Both the position numbers and the translations under genes were made by a program. A DNA stretch of 64,000 bases from Coffea arabica (lineage: Eukaryota > Streptophyta > Magnoliopsida > Gentianales > Rubiaceae). The notes beneath the pieces were generated by a model. That model was not told the origin of the DNA. It did no database searches and saw only the letters and a program-made list of their open reading frames with translations. Each line of letters begins with the position of its first letter. Within the stretch, counting starts at the first letter, position 1. Below, piece after piece: positions 1 to 10,087 of the stretch. The stretch covers positions 38,774,287-38,838,286 of the forward strand of contig NC_092326.1 in assembly GCF_036785885.1 (NCBI RefSeq), in the 5' to 3' direction.

Positions 1-327
1 ACTAGCATAAATCCCAATAAACCACCAGCTAACCTGAGTATCAGGGTCTTCTAACTTAGCTTCTATCGTGAAAGCAGATTTATACACCTCCAAGATGTTT
101 GTATCCTGACTCCACAGCAGAGCCATACCACCTGCTTTGTTCATAGCTTCCACAGTCACATTTCTATTACATCTTAAAACTCTAGTCAGTCTTTCTATCA
201 CATGCTTCCTATTTTTCGTCTCACTCAAGAAAACCAGGTTTGGAGAGGAGAGGTTATATACCTCCCTCAGATGGGGAACTGTCAAGGGGCTCCCCACACC
301 TTGACAGTTCCACACCAAAACTCTCAT
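1..327 (-). CDS. LINE-A ORF2, N-terminal endonuclease fragment (partial)
   Basis: The reading frame opens at an ATG at 327-325 and stays open to the window edge. It begins MRVLVWNCQGVGSPLT, the start of a plant LINE apurinic/apyrimidinic-type endonuclease, and includes a SETKN motif carrying a conserved catalytic glutamate. In LINEs this enzyme nicks target DNA to prime reverse transcription. The product continues left of the window, where reverse transcriptase is expected. The start codon overlaps the ORF1 stop in the sequence ATGA. Confidence 0.85.
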   Translation of the reverse strand, partial: MRVLVWNCQGVGSPLTVPHLREVYNLSSPNLVFLSETKNRKHVIERLTRVLRCNRNVTVEAMNKAGGMALLWSQDTNILEVYKSAFTIEAKLEDPDTQVSWWFIGIYAS

Positions 328-1799
328 GATCCTTGAGGGGTCCCTTTCAGGCAGGTCCCCCTAACCTCTCCCTTAATCTCAGCAGGATAGAATTCTAACA
401 TAGGTTTAGTCTTTTTCCACTGGAGTATATCAGAATCTGCTTCCTCCATCTCTTCATCCCTCAACAAGACTTTTCTCTTACCAGCAATCGAGTGACTTGC
501 TCCATTTTCATTTAACTCTTTCAAAACTCTCCTGCTACTGGTTGGGGACTTCAGTCTTCTGAACATCCTCTTAGCTTGTTTGTCCTTAGCCTCCTGTACC
601 TTTCCAGTCCTCGTAGATATCTGATGGGTCACAAGCGCTCCTACAGGTTCCTCTTTGTCCACTAGTCCTTGATTTTGGTTCTGCATCTCTAACTCTCTAT
701 CCTCCTCCCTCACTTCCACTGCCATTGGGGACTGATTTTCTTCCTCGAACTGGATCACTAGTGGGAGACCAGGCCCTCTCGTTTCTAGGTTCATGATGTC
801 TTCACTACAAACTTGGAATCCTCCCTTGTTTTCCTCAACTGATGGTAAGGCTCCCCTCCCCTGTTCTTCCTTCGTCTTCTCCCTATCCTCCCTCCCTTTC
901 TGCGAGCTATGGCCCTCCTTATTAGATGACAGCAGAGATTCTAGCAGACTTTGATTCAAAAGGCTTCTGCTTCTATCTTGCTCAATCAATTCTCCTTCCT
1001 GGAATCTCCAATATCTTTTGTCACTCGAACCTTCCTTCCTGATAGTTTGTTTCTGGGGTGAGCTCCTAGCATTTCCAGCTCTCAACCAGGGCCCGTACTG
1101 ATGGCCACCCATGCTTCCCCCTGACATTCTCCTATCCTTACAAGACCTCTCACTGTGTCCTACTAACCCACAACTATAGCAAAAATCAAGACACCTTTCA
1201 TACTTAAAAGCTATCCATTTCAAAGCTCCTGCAATCCTAACCACAGTACCCCTGAGCAGGGGTTTAGACAGGTCAACTAACGCTAAAATTTTCAAGTGCC
1301 TGCCCTCTTTCCCTCCATTCTGAGGAATTAGCACCTCTCTTACTTCTTTGAAAACAGCCCCTATCTTGTTTCCTACCTCTTTAGAAAGCCAATGAACTGG
1401 CAAGTTCCAGAGTTGTACCCAGAGGGGCGCAGTCATAAAGGCCCTATAATCCTCTTCTATCCCTTCCTTCCACCTATTTAGGACTAGCAGTTGATTGTCC
1501 ATAACCCAAGGACCACCCTCTATAATTCTTTCCTTATCATCTAGGCTAGGGATGTTGAACTGAAAGATATTTGGGCCAAGTTCCATCACTGTTATATTCC
1601 TAGGGTATCCCCAAGCAGCAGTTACAAAATTTTTTACCCCAGTAAAGTTGACTACTTTCTCACCTATAACTCTTCCTATCAGGCTTTCCTCGCAGGCTCT
1701 AACTCCCTGATGGAGATCTCCCAATTCTAAAGTGGCTCCGAGAAGCTCATTCCCCTCCAGAGGGAATTTTTTTAGGAGCTCAGCCAGGTCTTCATCCAT
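324..1799 (-). CDS. LINE-A ORF1, DUF4283 / CCHC zinc-knuckle protein
   Basis: A 491-residue protein beginning MDEDLAELLKKFPLEG. I chose this ATG over an in-frame one 59 codons upstream because the upstream residues are low-complexity hydrophobic sequence and the chosen start matches that of LINE-B ORF1. Residues of about 35-190 form a DUF4283 domain with the motifs TGVKNFVTAAWGYP and GGPWVMDNQLL. A CX2CX4HX4C knuckle follows at C207, C210, H215 and C220. The rest is charged and low in complexity. ORF1 proteins of this type are thought to bind LINE RNA. The frame has no stop, so this part of LINE-A may be fairly young. Confidence 0.85.
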   Translation of the reverse strand: MDEDLAELLKKFPLEGNELLGATLELGDLHQGVRACEESLIGRVIGEKVVNFTGVKNFVTAAWGYPRNITVMELGPNIFQFNIPSLDDKERIIEGGPWVMDNQLLVLNRWKEGIEEDYRAFMTAPLWVQLWNLPVHWLSKEVGNKIGAVFKEVREVLIPQNGGKEGRHLKILALVDLSKPLLRGTVVRIAGALKWIAFKYERCLDFCYSCGLVGHSERSCKDRRMSGGSMGGHQYGPWLRAGNARSSPQKQTIRKEGSSDKRYWRFQEGELIEQDRSRSLLNQSLLESLLSSNKEGHSSQKGREDREKTKEEQGRGALPSVEENKGGFQVCSEDIMNLETRGPGLPLVIQFEEENQSPMAVEVREEDRELEMQNQNQGLVDKEEPVGALVTHQISTRTGKVQEAKDKQAKRMFRRLKSPTSSRRVLKELNENGASHSIAGKRKVLLRDEEMEEADSDILQWKKTKPMLEFYPAEIKGEVRGTCLKGTPQGS

Positions 1800-2341
1800 C
1801 GATAAAGTCAGATAATTCAGGATAGTATTCCACTTCACAAGCAGGAGGAAAACCAGAGTGTAGGAGGATCGGAACAGAAAAATTGAAACAAAACAAACAA
1901 GGAAAGCTTTTTGGTGTTTAGGTACGTCTACTAACAGAAAAAGATGAGAAAAAAGAAAAATATGAGAATGGCACACAAATATAGTTCTCTAGTCGCACTA
2001 CCTCTTAACATCAGACAGCGGAGGTAAGGACACATAGAATCTCATTATACCTGTCAAACGCATTTCATAGTGTAGTTCCTTCTGCCGCTTGGACTTCTGC
2101 TTTCCATGCAACATTCAACGATTATGTTTGCCGCATTAATTCACCTTTGATTCCAGACAAGAATCGGAAGTGAAGATGTTTCAGAAAAGTGCGGGAGTGT
2201 TGGATTTTGAAAAAGTTTGATTTTGCTGCCTTTCCCACCAACGGGGAAAGTAGCTCCTATCCCAAGAGAGAGCACCTCAAGTTAGAGAGAGGAAACCTCT
2301 ACGTAGAGAGAGGATAAGTAGAAAAGATAAGAGTGGTGTTC

Positions 2342-2957
2342 TACAGGCTAACAACATCCGCTTAGTTGAATCTTCTCAGGTTGAATTGCCAAAAACAATT
2401 TTCTGGAATTAAGCCAAATTGTTGCCTCCCCACATTAAAAACTTGTCAGGGATTCCTCTAATAGGCAAATTTTGAGATTAATGAGCATATTGGTACTTCA
2501 ACAACATCAAGGAGAACAAAGACATAAGCTCATTGCAGCTCAGAAAAAGTACAGTAGCTGCAAGAAAACTAAAGCAGAAGAATGATTTAGTAACAACTCA
2601 GATGAGATTCTAAAATGATAAAGCAGTCTTCCATATAGTTCACGGCTCAGGCAAAAACTATGTCAAATAAATGTAAACGATGAACATATAATTGATGCAA
2701 AAGTTCTGGATATATATATAGTCTTCAAACAACATACCCATTTGTAAACACTTTCTTGTGTTCTATCTACGATGGCAACATCATCAACTTCATAGTAAAA
2801 GCTACCTTCATTCTTGAGAAAACTTCTTATATGCAGCAAGCAAAATGTTGGTGAAACAGTAGGCTAGCATGTAGAACCTGTAGCTAGAAAAATATTATGA
2901 GTAGAGGCAAAGTCTACCGCCTGCAAAATTTTATGATATGCATTTCCTTGTGCCTAT
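2342..2957 (-). pseudogene. Apyrase fragment, second copy of the 30645-31172 / 36236-36329 region
   Basis: Near-identical to the larger apyrase pseudogene. It retains the exon encoding VAIVDRTQESVYKW (2738-2830), its flanking introns, and the distal part of the next exon upstream in the gene (from 2918). The splice acceptor of the 2738-2830 exon is changed: base 2831 is A where the other copy has C, so the intron end reads CAT instead of CAG. The fragment is cut on the left by LINE-A and on the right, inside an exon, by an Athila LTR. It cannot produce an enzyme. Confidence 0.8.
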
Positions 2958-4288
2958 TGATAGGGTGTTAATTGTTAGTAATTTTATTGTTAATTTTTCC
3001 TTTTATTCTTGCCAAATATTATTTTAATTATTAATATTTACTTATATTTGGTATTGGGACTTAATTTCAGGAACAAAGTAGAAAATTACCAAAAAAGAGG
3101 GACTTTTATGGGAAAATAGAGACTTCTAAGGACCTTGGACTCTTGAATTGGTGGGGACCACAAGCTAGTAAAAGGCATTTAGTCATTTGGGCCTTTCAAA
3201 GAAAGCAACGTAGAGAGAGTTGGACCAAGAAGTAATTTGGAGGCTTTGTCCACATGTGTGGGGACCACAGGAAATAGCTTTTAGGCATCTTTCTTTTGGC
3301 TTTTAAGGGAAGACGTACAGAAGCAAAAGGAGATCCTTTTAGACGGCTCTAGTTTAGCTTTTAGGATAGCTTTAGTTTTTCTTTCTTTTCACTAGCCTCT
3401 GACACACGCCAGGTGTTTGACAATATTCCCTAACGGGAAAAACACCATTTATCCCTTGCTTTCTAGTAAAAAACCGCAATACCTTTGCAATCCATTAATT
3501 CATGTGGTGATTTAATTATGCGGCGTGGCTAAGCCTTCCTTTTAGTCAAGGGGACAACTGACGATTTGGTTCGACAATTACTGTGAGATCGAATCTGTTT
3601 TAATTATTTTCTTCATTTATTGGTATTTATATGTTCCTTGATTTTAATTGCTATGGCCTTGTGTATGATTGATTAGTGCGCAATAATTAATTATTCATAT
3701 AGGCTATTTTTGCTAAATAGGGGTAATTGAATCCATAATTGTTCGTTATCTTTATCTCAGTAGCAACTGGCGTAATTGGGTTTATGTCAGGGGAATATAC
3801 GATCTAACTTAAACAAACCCTCGTAGCGTGTTTGTTAGTTAGGATTGGGCCTTTCTAATTATTAATGCAATCTAGAAATTAAATCCTACGGTCGTACCTA
3901 GGGTTGTTTTTGGGTTAGAAAAATAACTAACGGTCGTACCTTAGCTATCGATAAATTAAGGAAATGTTGGTTGTTTATCGCGTGCATGACAATTATAACC
4001 AACCTATTAATAAAAGTTGGAATTATCTGCGAATCAATGATCAGTGCATGAACCATTTCTGAAGTGCACCATTGGCTAGAGTTTTCCCTTAATTATTTCT
4101 TTGAATTAATTACTTTCTGCATTTAATTTGTTTAATTGGCATTTAATCTCAAAACCCCCTATACTTTGAACTCTAGAAGAAACAAACTATCCCCAGTCCC
4201 TGTGGATTCGACCCTACTCACCGCTATATACAAAATCTATATTTTTCTTGAGTAGGTAATTATTATTGCACAGGTTCGGCACCTGTCA
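2958..4288 (+). repeat. 5' LTR of the Athila-family element
   Basis: It starts TGATAGGGTG and ends CACCTGTCA (TG...CA). The first 1.2 kb recurs almost unchanged at 8829-10087. The primer-binding site follows within a few bases. Confidence 0.9.
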
Positions 4289-4854
4289 ATTTTTGGCGCC
4301 GTTGCCGGGGACTGGTGCTTGTTTAATTTGTTTCTTTTTGAGTTCATTTTTTAATTTATTAATGCAATCTAGAAATTAAATCCTACGGTCGTACCTAGGG
4401 TTGTTTTTGGGTTAGAAAAATAGCTAACGGTCGTACCTTAGCTATCGATAAATTAAGGAAATGTTGGTTGTTTATCGCGTGCATGACAATTATAACCAAC
4501 CTATTAATAAAAGTTGGAATTATCTGCGAATCAATGATCAGTGCATGAACCATTTCTGAAGTGCACCATTGGCTAGAGTTTTCCCTTAATTATTTCTTTG
4601 AATTAATTACTTTCTGCATTTAATTTGTTTAATTGGCATTTAATCTCAAAACCCCCTATACTTTGAACTCTAGAAGAAACAAACTATCCCCAGTCCCTGT
4701 GGATTCGACCCTACTCACCGCTATATACAAAATCTATATTTTTCTTGAGTAGGTAATTATTATTGCACAGGTTCGGCACCTGTCAATTTTTGGCGCCGTT
4801 GCCGGGGACTGGTGCTTGTTTAATTTGTTTCTTTTTGAGTTCATTTTTTAATTT
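3861..4854 (+). repeat. Tandem duplication of about 497 bp spanning LTR end and primer-binding site
   Basis: Bases 3861-4357 are repeated at 4358-4854 with very few differences. The unit holds the last 430 bases of the LTR, the primer-binding site and the start of the untranslated leader. The element therefore has two LTR termini and two primer-binding sites in a row. The duplication is absent from the 3' LTR. Confidence 0.9.
4294..4310 (+). promoter_or_regulatory. Primer-binding site (first of two)
   Basis: TGGCGCCGTTGCCGGGG begins five bases after the LTR end. This is the usual primer-binding sequence of Athila-like plant gypsy elements, complementary to a tRNA 3' end ending in CCA. An identical copy lies at 4791-4807 in the tandem duplication. 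Confidence 0.85.
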
Positions 4855-4922
4855 ATTTTTCTCTTATTTTTTTATATAGTTTATGGCTTCTAACACTCCA
4901 TATTTTGGTGATATAATGGATT

Positions 4923-5945
4923 TTGTTTCCGGGGAAGGCGATGAGACTAGTTTTTTTTGCTAAGTTTGCATATTCAGAGGTACTAAACTCTATTAGAGAA
5001 AGGATGGCTGCTGCAATCTGTAAAATTTGTTATGCCAGGGATCATTCAACTGGTATGTGCCCCGAATATCAAGATAATCTGAGTGTCCCACTCAATAATT
5101 ATGGAGATTTTTCACCCTGGTCTCAAACTTGGTATAACCTTAATCCAAACGGGTATGATCAAGGATGGTGGGATAACTCCAGTTATAATTATACAATAGG
5201 GCCAATGAATTTTCAGCAGCCTATGAATTTTCAGCAGTATGAGTCTCAAGAATCATCATCTATGTCAGGTATGTCTCTTGAAGAAATAGCTACTAATACA
5301 TATCAATTCCAACAGGAGACACAAATGAGAAATGGGATGATGAAGGATGCAATGAGTAATCTGGAAGATCAAATGAAACAATTGACATCCAGGATAGAGC
5401 GATTAGTTTCTCACCTTGAAGAATTGCCCTCACAAACCAACATTAGCCTTGAAGAAAATGGGAGTGCAATTTGCTTGACTAGTGATGAGGAGATGCAAGA
5501 GTGTCAAAATGAGAGATCTACAGATGCAGTTGAAAAAGAAGCCGAAAATGAAGAAATGGAACCCCAACCGCAACCCATTCAAGTGAAAGAATCCAGTGAA
5601 GAATCATCAAATGTGGTGACACTACCTCCATTCCCTAACCCGCATTTTCTTAACTCTTACTCTATGATTTCTGTTAATGAGATTGATTTTGTTATACCGG
5701 AAGTTTCTGAGTCTCATGGCAGAAATAAGTTAAGGGTAGCTATGGTCAAATATCTTGAACCGGTGAATGCTCTTGATGGAGGAGTGGATGAAGAATTGCG
5801 ATCAATGCTTGATAATTTGGCGCGCTCAACTAGTCCATGTAAAATCGTAACTCGTGTGCTCAAAGATTACTCCATCTATAAGGGTTACCAGGATCATATT
5901 GAAGATGAAACATTGAAACGAGCCACAAGATTTTATCCCCCGTGA
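4923..5945 (+). CDS. gag-like ORF with zinc knuckle
   Basis: A 340-residue open frame. Near its N-terminus it carries CKICYARDHSTGMC, a CX2CX4HX4C nucleocapsid knuckle (C33, C36, H41, C46). A Gln/Asn/Tyr-rich stretch and a probable coiled coil with acidic sequence (about 110-220) follow. In Athila-type Gag proteins the knuckle lies toward the C-terminus, so this looks like the end of gag joined to sequence that once lay further downstream, with most of gag and all of pol missing. Soon after the stop comes a TTGGGAGGCAACCCAAG stretch at about 5991, which I associate with the pol/env-like spacer of Athila elements. The start codon is uncertain. Confidence 0.6.
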   Translation: MFPGKAMRLVFFAKFAYSEVLNSIRERMAAAICKICYARDHSTGMCPEYQDNLSVPLNNYGDFSPWSQTWYNLNPNGYDQGWWDNSSYNYTIGPMNFQQPMNFQQYESQESSSMSGMSLEEIATNTYQFQQETQMRNGMMKDAMSNLEDQMKQLTSRIERLVSHLEELPSQTNISLEENGSAICLTSDEEMQECQNERSTDAVEKEAENEEMEPQPQPIQVKESSEESSNVVTLPPFPNPHFLNSYSMISVNEIDFVIPEVSESHGRNKLRVAMVKYLEPVNALDGGVDEELRSMLDNLARSTSPCKIVTRVLKDYSIYKGYQDHIEDETLKRATRFYPP

Positions 5946-8296
5946 ACAAGCATAGCATGTCTAGCCAAAGACATTAAAGAAAGGCGCTACTTGGGAGGCA
6001 ACCCAAGACTATTTGTTTCAGTTTTCATGCATTTTTGAAGTTTTAGTTAAATGTTAGTGTCAATTAATAGTTTGATTTTTGGTGGCAGGAAATTAGTAGT
6101 TAGACGTGCCTACGCCAGGTGGTCACGCCTGAGGGAAAGAAATTTTCGTTCAGGATCTGCAAACTCTATAGCAGTTAGACGTGCCCACGCTTGATGGTCA
6201 CGCTAACGGATCGAGAATTTTCGCCGGATGGTCAAAAGACTAGGGAGCGATTAGGCATGCCCAAGCCTAAGCTAGAGATTTTTTGAAAAAAAATTTTTTT
6301 TTAATTTTTTTTAAAAATTTTATTATTACAAAAAAAAAAATCAGCAATTTCCAATTGGGACGATTTACATTAGCGTAAGTTTTTTTTTTTTTTAAAAAAA
6401 ACAATTCCCCTTTTCTCTTTTCTTTTTCTTCTTTTTCTTTTTCTTTCTTTCTTTCTTTGTTTTTTCTTTCTTTCTTTTTCTTTTCTTTCTTTCCTTTTTT
6501 TCCCTTTTCTTCTTCTTCTTCCCCGCTGCCTGGCTTTTTCTTTTTCCTTCTTTTCTTCTTCGGCCGACGCTTCTCCATCGCGTGTCGCCGCCTCCCTCGC
6601 TCACCTCCAACTCGCCGCGCCTCTCTCTTCCCACCGCGACAGCCGCACGCCACCAGCTCCACCTTGCGCCACCCACTACCAGCGCACGGCCGTCCACCAC
6701 CGAACGCCACCCCAGCTTGCGTCCATCGCCACCATCTCCAAGCTCCAGTTCTCCCATCTCTTTCGTATGCCGCTACCACCAACCCGCCGCCAGGAGCTTC
6801 CTCCGCACAACTCATCTAGCTCGCGCGCCTCCACCACCAGCTCACGCAGCCGCCAGATCTCCTCTCTCCACCTCGCCGCTGCAGTCCGCAGCTTCGTCCT
6901 CTCCCACAGCTTGAGGACAGCTCCACCCGCGCACGCGCCTGCCTGCCCGTGTCTTTCCCCCCCCCAACAGCTCTTCTCCAGCTTTGTCCACCAGCCCGCA
7001 GCCCCAGCTCCTCCTGTGTTGCGCGCCGTCTCCTTCCTCCGCACAACCCATCAACGGCCGCTGCTGACCACCAGTCCACACAGCTCACCACCACCTCCAC
7101 GCGGCCAACACGCTCCACGACCCTCGCTCACCAGCCCGCCACCAGCAGCGCAAGCCACCTGTCGAATTTCTTTGACAGGTGGAGGTATTGAATCTTCAAC
7201 CTCGATTAGTATTTTTCTGGTTCTGCTATTGCTGGACTTTGCGCTTGTGTGTCTGGGTTTCTTGTTGGATACAGCAGGTGTTGATGTGGGCATTTTCTAG
7301 GGTAAATTTTGGACAAATTTGGGTTTAATTGCTGCCATATGTGGGGATATTTTCTGATATTTATTGAATTGTTGGCCATTTGATTTAATTCCTCCCTGTC
7401 TATACACCAGTGGTACTGGTTGGGGTGTTTTGAATACATTCATGGATTCTATATGGTTGCCTGTCTGATAGCCAACTAATACCCTTGTGATTTGGTTATT
7501 GTCCGACTTTTGAACTACTGTTACTGGAGTACCATTTTCTTGAGCCATTTGCTAATTTTAGTAGGTGGAATTGGATACTTGACTGCCCAATTGGAGACAG
7601 TTTGCATTTGCTTGTTGAGGGGACCAACCAGGGGCTAACGACTGGGTCCAACTCCGAATGCAAGTTGAGAGACTGGAGACTCGAGTGACCCACATTGACG
7701 TCGACTTGCATAACATGGTGCGGAATTTGGCAGTACAACGCCCGACCCACCCCTGTTTTGACAACTTCAGGGAAGTACCGTTGCCCTTCTCCTTCCTTTT
7801 GCTGTTAGTTTATCACATTGAGGGCAATGTGTGAATTAGGTGTGGGGGGTCAGTTTTGGGTGCTAGTATTTTTATTTTTAGTTTCTAAAGGTTTTTCCTT
7901 TATTTTTAGTTTGATATTTATCTCCTTTTTCGTTTATTTTCTTTTCTTTTTTTTTTCCTAGCGGCCAGTCTTCATATGAATACCAAGTTTGATGCTGGAT
8001 TGTTGTCTCTAATTCTGCTATTGCCAAGTTTATTAATAATAGGTATCGAGTTGATGTGGTTGAGTTCAGGAACATCTCTTTGGTGAATATCAATAATTGC
8101 TTGACTTTTCTAATTTTTAGTTAACTTTTCTAAGCATAGGGAATGATTGTTGGCATTTTTCTTGTGAATTGGTCCAATTATTAATTTTAGTTCTCCATGT
8201 TTGGAAATTTGAGGCTGGCTGCTGTTATTTTTGTGTTATTTTTAATTATTGTGCTATATGGTTATAAATAAGAGTTGACTGTATTCCGCTAGTGAT
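5946..8296 (+). other. Non-coding interior of the Athila-family element
   Basis: No credible gene. The motif AGACGTGCCNACGC followed by GGTCACGC occurs twice (about 6104 and 6178), with a weaker third version near 6250. Poly-A/T and CTTT tracts fill 6280-6540. A C-rich, G-poor stretch at 6560-7150 opens several overlapping frames that are compositional only. Text around 7800-7860, ending in GTGTGGGGGG, matches the minus-strand element near 33920-33950. Confidence 0.6.
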
Positions 8297-8472
8297 TACT
8301 ACTGAATAACCGGGAATCTTCACCTAAAGTGTCGATTTTCGCGTCAAAAGGTAGTAGTTGCTATGAGTGCGTGGTCCCGTAGCGATTGGAGCTGAGTAAC
8401 CGGGCTCCTCCATCTGGCAAATGTTGGAGTTCGCGTCAAAAGGCTCTAAGGGCTATAGACTAAGTCTTTTGT
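8297..8472 (+). other. Tandem structured-RNA motif (two covarying units) in the Athila interior
   Basis: Two similar units, 8297-8356 and 8386-8449. Each has a 7-bp outer stem, the constant strand GARTAACCGGG, an inner hairpin of 4 bp plus 2-nt internal loop plus 3 bp, then the constant strand TTCGCGTCAAAAGG, then the outer stem closes. Unit 1 pairs: TACTACT with GGTAGTA; AATC with GATT; CAC with GTG. Unit 2 pairs: TTGGAGC with GCTCTAA; CTCC with GGAG; CAT with ATG. The stem bases differ between units yet pairing is kept. A short hairpin AGACTAAGTCT follows at about 8457. The same arrangement occurs in sense orientation at 33148-33300 in the other element. Function unknown. Confidence 0.6.
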
Positions 8473-8828
8473 TATTCAAAAAAAAAAAGGGAAAAAGAAG
8501 TGAAGTAAAGATTGTGTTAGTATGTGAATAAGTCAGCTTGCCGGTTTGTGATCTTAATGTCGAGATTTTGGTTAATAGCTGGACCGTTTGCTGATAAATG
8601 TAAGCAATCATTCCTTTTTCTTAGATTAGTTTGCTTTAAATTGGAGGAGTTGGTAGTTTAGATGCTAACCGGAGTGATTTTTCTTGGATCTTGACTTGTG
8701 TCGCTTGATATATGATTTTCTTGGTGTCTTGGCAATACGGTAGTTGGAGTAACAGCCATGGTCAAATTTTGGTGTTCAATTGTTGTTCTCATGCTTGAGG
8801 GCAAGCATGATTTAAGTATGGGGGGAAT

Positions 8829-10087
8829 TGATAGGGTGTTAATTGTTAGTAATTTTATTGTTAATTTCCCCTTTTATTCTTGCCAAATATTGTTTTAATT
8901 ATTAATATTTACTTATATTTGGTATTGGGACTTAATTTCAAGAACAAAGCAGAAAATTACCAAAAAAGAGGGACTTTTATGGGAAAATAGAGACTTCTAA
9001 GGACCTTGGACTCTTGAATTGGTGGGGACCACAAGCTAGTGAAAGGCATTTAGTCATTTGGGCCTTTCAAAGAAAGCAACGTAGAGAGAGTTGGACCAAG
9101 AAGTAATTTGGAGGCTTTGTCCACATGTGTGGGGACCACAGGAAATAGCTTTTAGGCTTCTTTCTTTTGGCGTTTTAAGGGAAGACGTACAGAAGCAAAA
9201 GGAGATCCTTTTAGACGGCTCTAGTTTAGCTTTTAGGATAGCTTTAGTTTTTCTTTCTTTTCACTAGCCTCTGACACACGCTTGGTGTTTGACAATATTC
9301 CCTAACGGGAAAAACACCATTTATCCCTTGCTTTCTAGTAAAAAATCGCAATGCCTTTGCAATCCATTAATTCATGTGGTGATTTAATTATGCGGCATGG
9401 CTAAGCCTTCCTTCTAGTCAAGGGGACAACTGACGATTTGGTTCGACAATTATTGTGAGATCGAATCTGTTTTAATTATTTTCTTCATTTATTGGTATTT
9501 ATATGTTCCTTGATTTTAATTGCTATGGCCTTGTGTATGATTGATTAGTGCGCAATAATTAATTATTCATATAGGCTATTTTTGCTAAATAGGGGTAATT
9601 GAATCCGTAATTGTTCGTTATCTCTATCTCAGTAGCAACTGGCGTAATTGGGTTTATGTCAGGGGAATATACGATCTAATTTAAACAAACCCTCGTAGCG
9701 TGTTTGTTAGTTAGGATTGGGCCTTTCTAATTATTAATGCAATCTAGAAATTAAATCCTACGGTCGTACCTAGGGTTGTTTTTGGGTTAGAAAAATAGCT
9801 AACGGTCGTACCTTAACTATCGATAAATTAAGGAAAGGTTAGTTGTTTATCGCGTGCATGACAACTATAACCAACCTATTAATAAAAGTTGGAATTATCT
9901 GCGAATCAATGATCAGTGCATGAACCATTTCTGAAGTGTACCCTTGGCTAGAGTTTTCCCTTAATTATTTCTTTGAATTAATTACTTTCTGCATTTAATT
10001 TGTTTAATTGGCATTTAATCTCAAAACCCCCTATACTTTGAAGTCTAGAAGAAACGAACTATCCCCAGTCCCTGTGGATTCGACCCA
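8829..10087 (+). repeat. 3' LTR of the Athila-family element, truncated
   Basis: It starts TGATAGGGTG after a G-rich polypurine stretch (GTATGGGGGGAAT). It follows the 5' LTR closely until GGATTCGACCC, then stops about 100 bases short of the expected CA end. The adjoining AT-rich DNA is unrelated. Confidence 0.88.

Larger units (their letters stand above)
1..2341 (-). mobile_element. LINE-A, non-LTR retrotransposon, 5' part
   Basis: Minus-strand LINE entering from the left window edge. It contains a 5' UTR (about 1800-2341), a complete ORF1 and the first 109 codons of ORF2. Order and sequence parallel the full-length LINE-B at 43018-49245, and the 5' UTRs are of similar length (about 540 versus 560 bases). 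Both 5' ends are rich in CTCTCT tracts on the sense strand. The boundary near 2341 is inferred because apyrase-derived sequence, also found at 30645, begins there. The 3' end and target duplication lie outside the window. It differs enough from LINE-B to be another subfamily. Confidence 0.85.
2958..10087 (+). mobile_element. Athila-family Ty3/gypsy element, pol-less derivative
   Basis: The element has a 5' LTR (2958-4288), a primer-binding site, a gag-like ORF, a long non-coding interior and a 3' LTR cut short at 10087. No protease, reverse transcriptase, RNase H or integrase can be found, so the copy is non-autonomous (large-derivative type). The interior includes a GC-rich stretch at about 6540-7150, pyrimidine and poly-T tracts at 6290-6550, and a polypurine stretch just before 8829. 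LTR and interior sequences resemble those of the minus-strand element at 31173-36172. It sits inside an exon of the apyrase fragment at 2342-2957. Confidence 0.85.

Noticed and set aside
6267..7300. Many overlapping open frames on both strands in the GC-rich stretch
   Set aside because: They are Lys/Glu-rich or Pro/Ser-rich shadows of pyrimidine tracts and C-rich retrotransposon interior; no domain, no consistent frame.
8297..8472. Hammerhead or twister ribozyme in the Athila RNA module
   Set aside because: The conserved core strands (GAGTAACCGGG, TCGCGTCAAAAGG) do not contain the CUGAUGA/GAAA hammerhead core and I could not fit a twister core.
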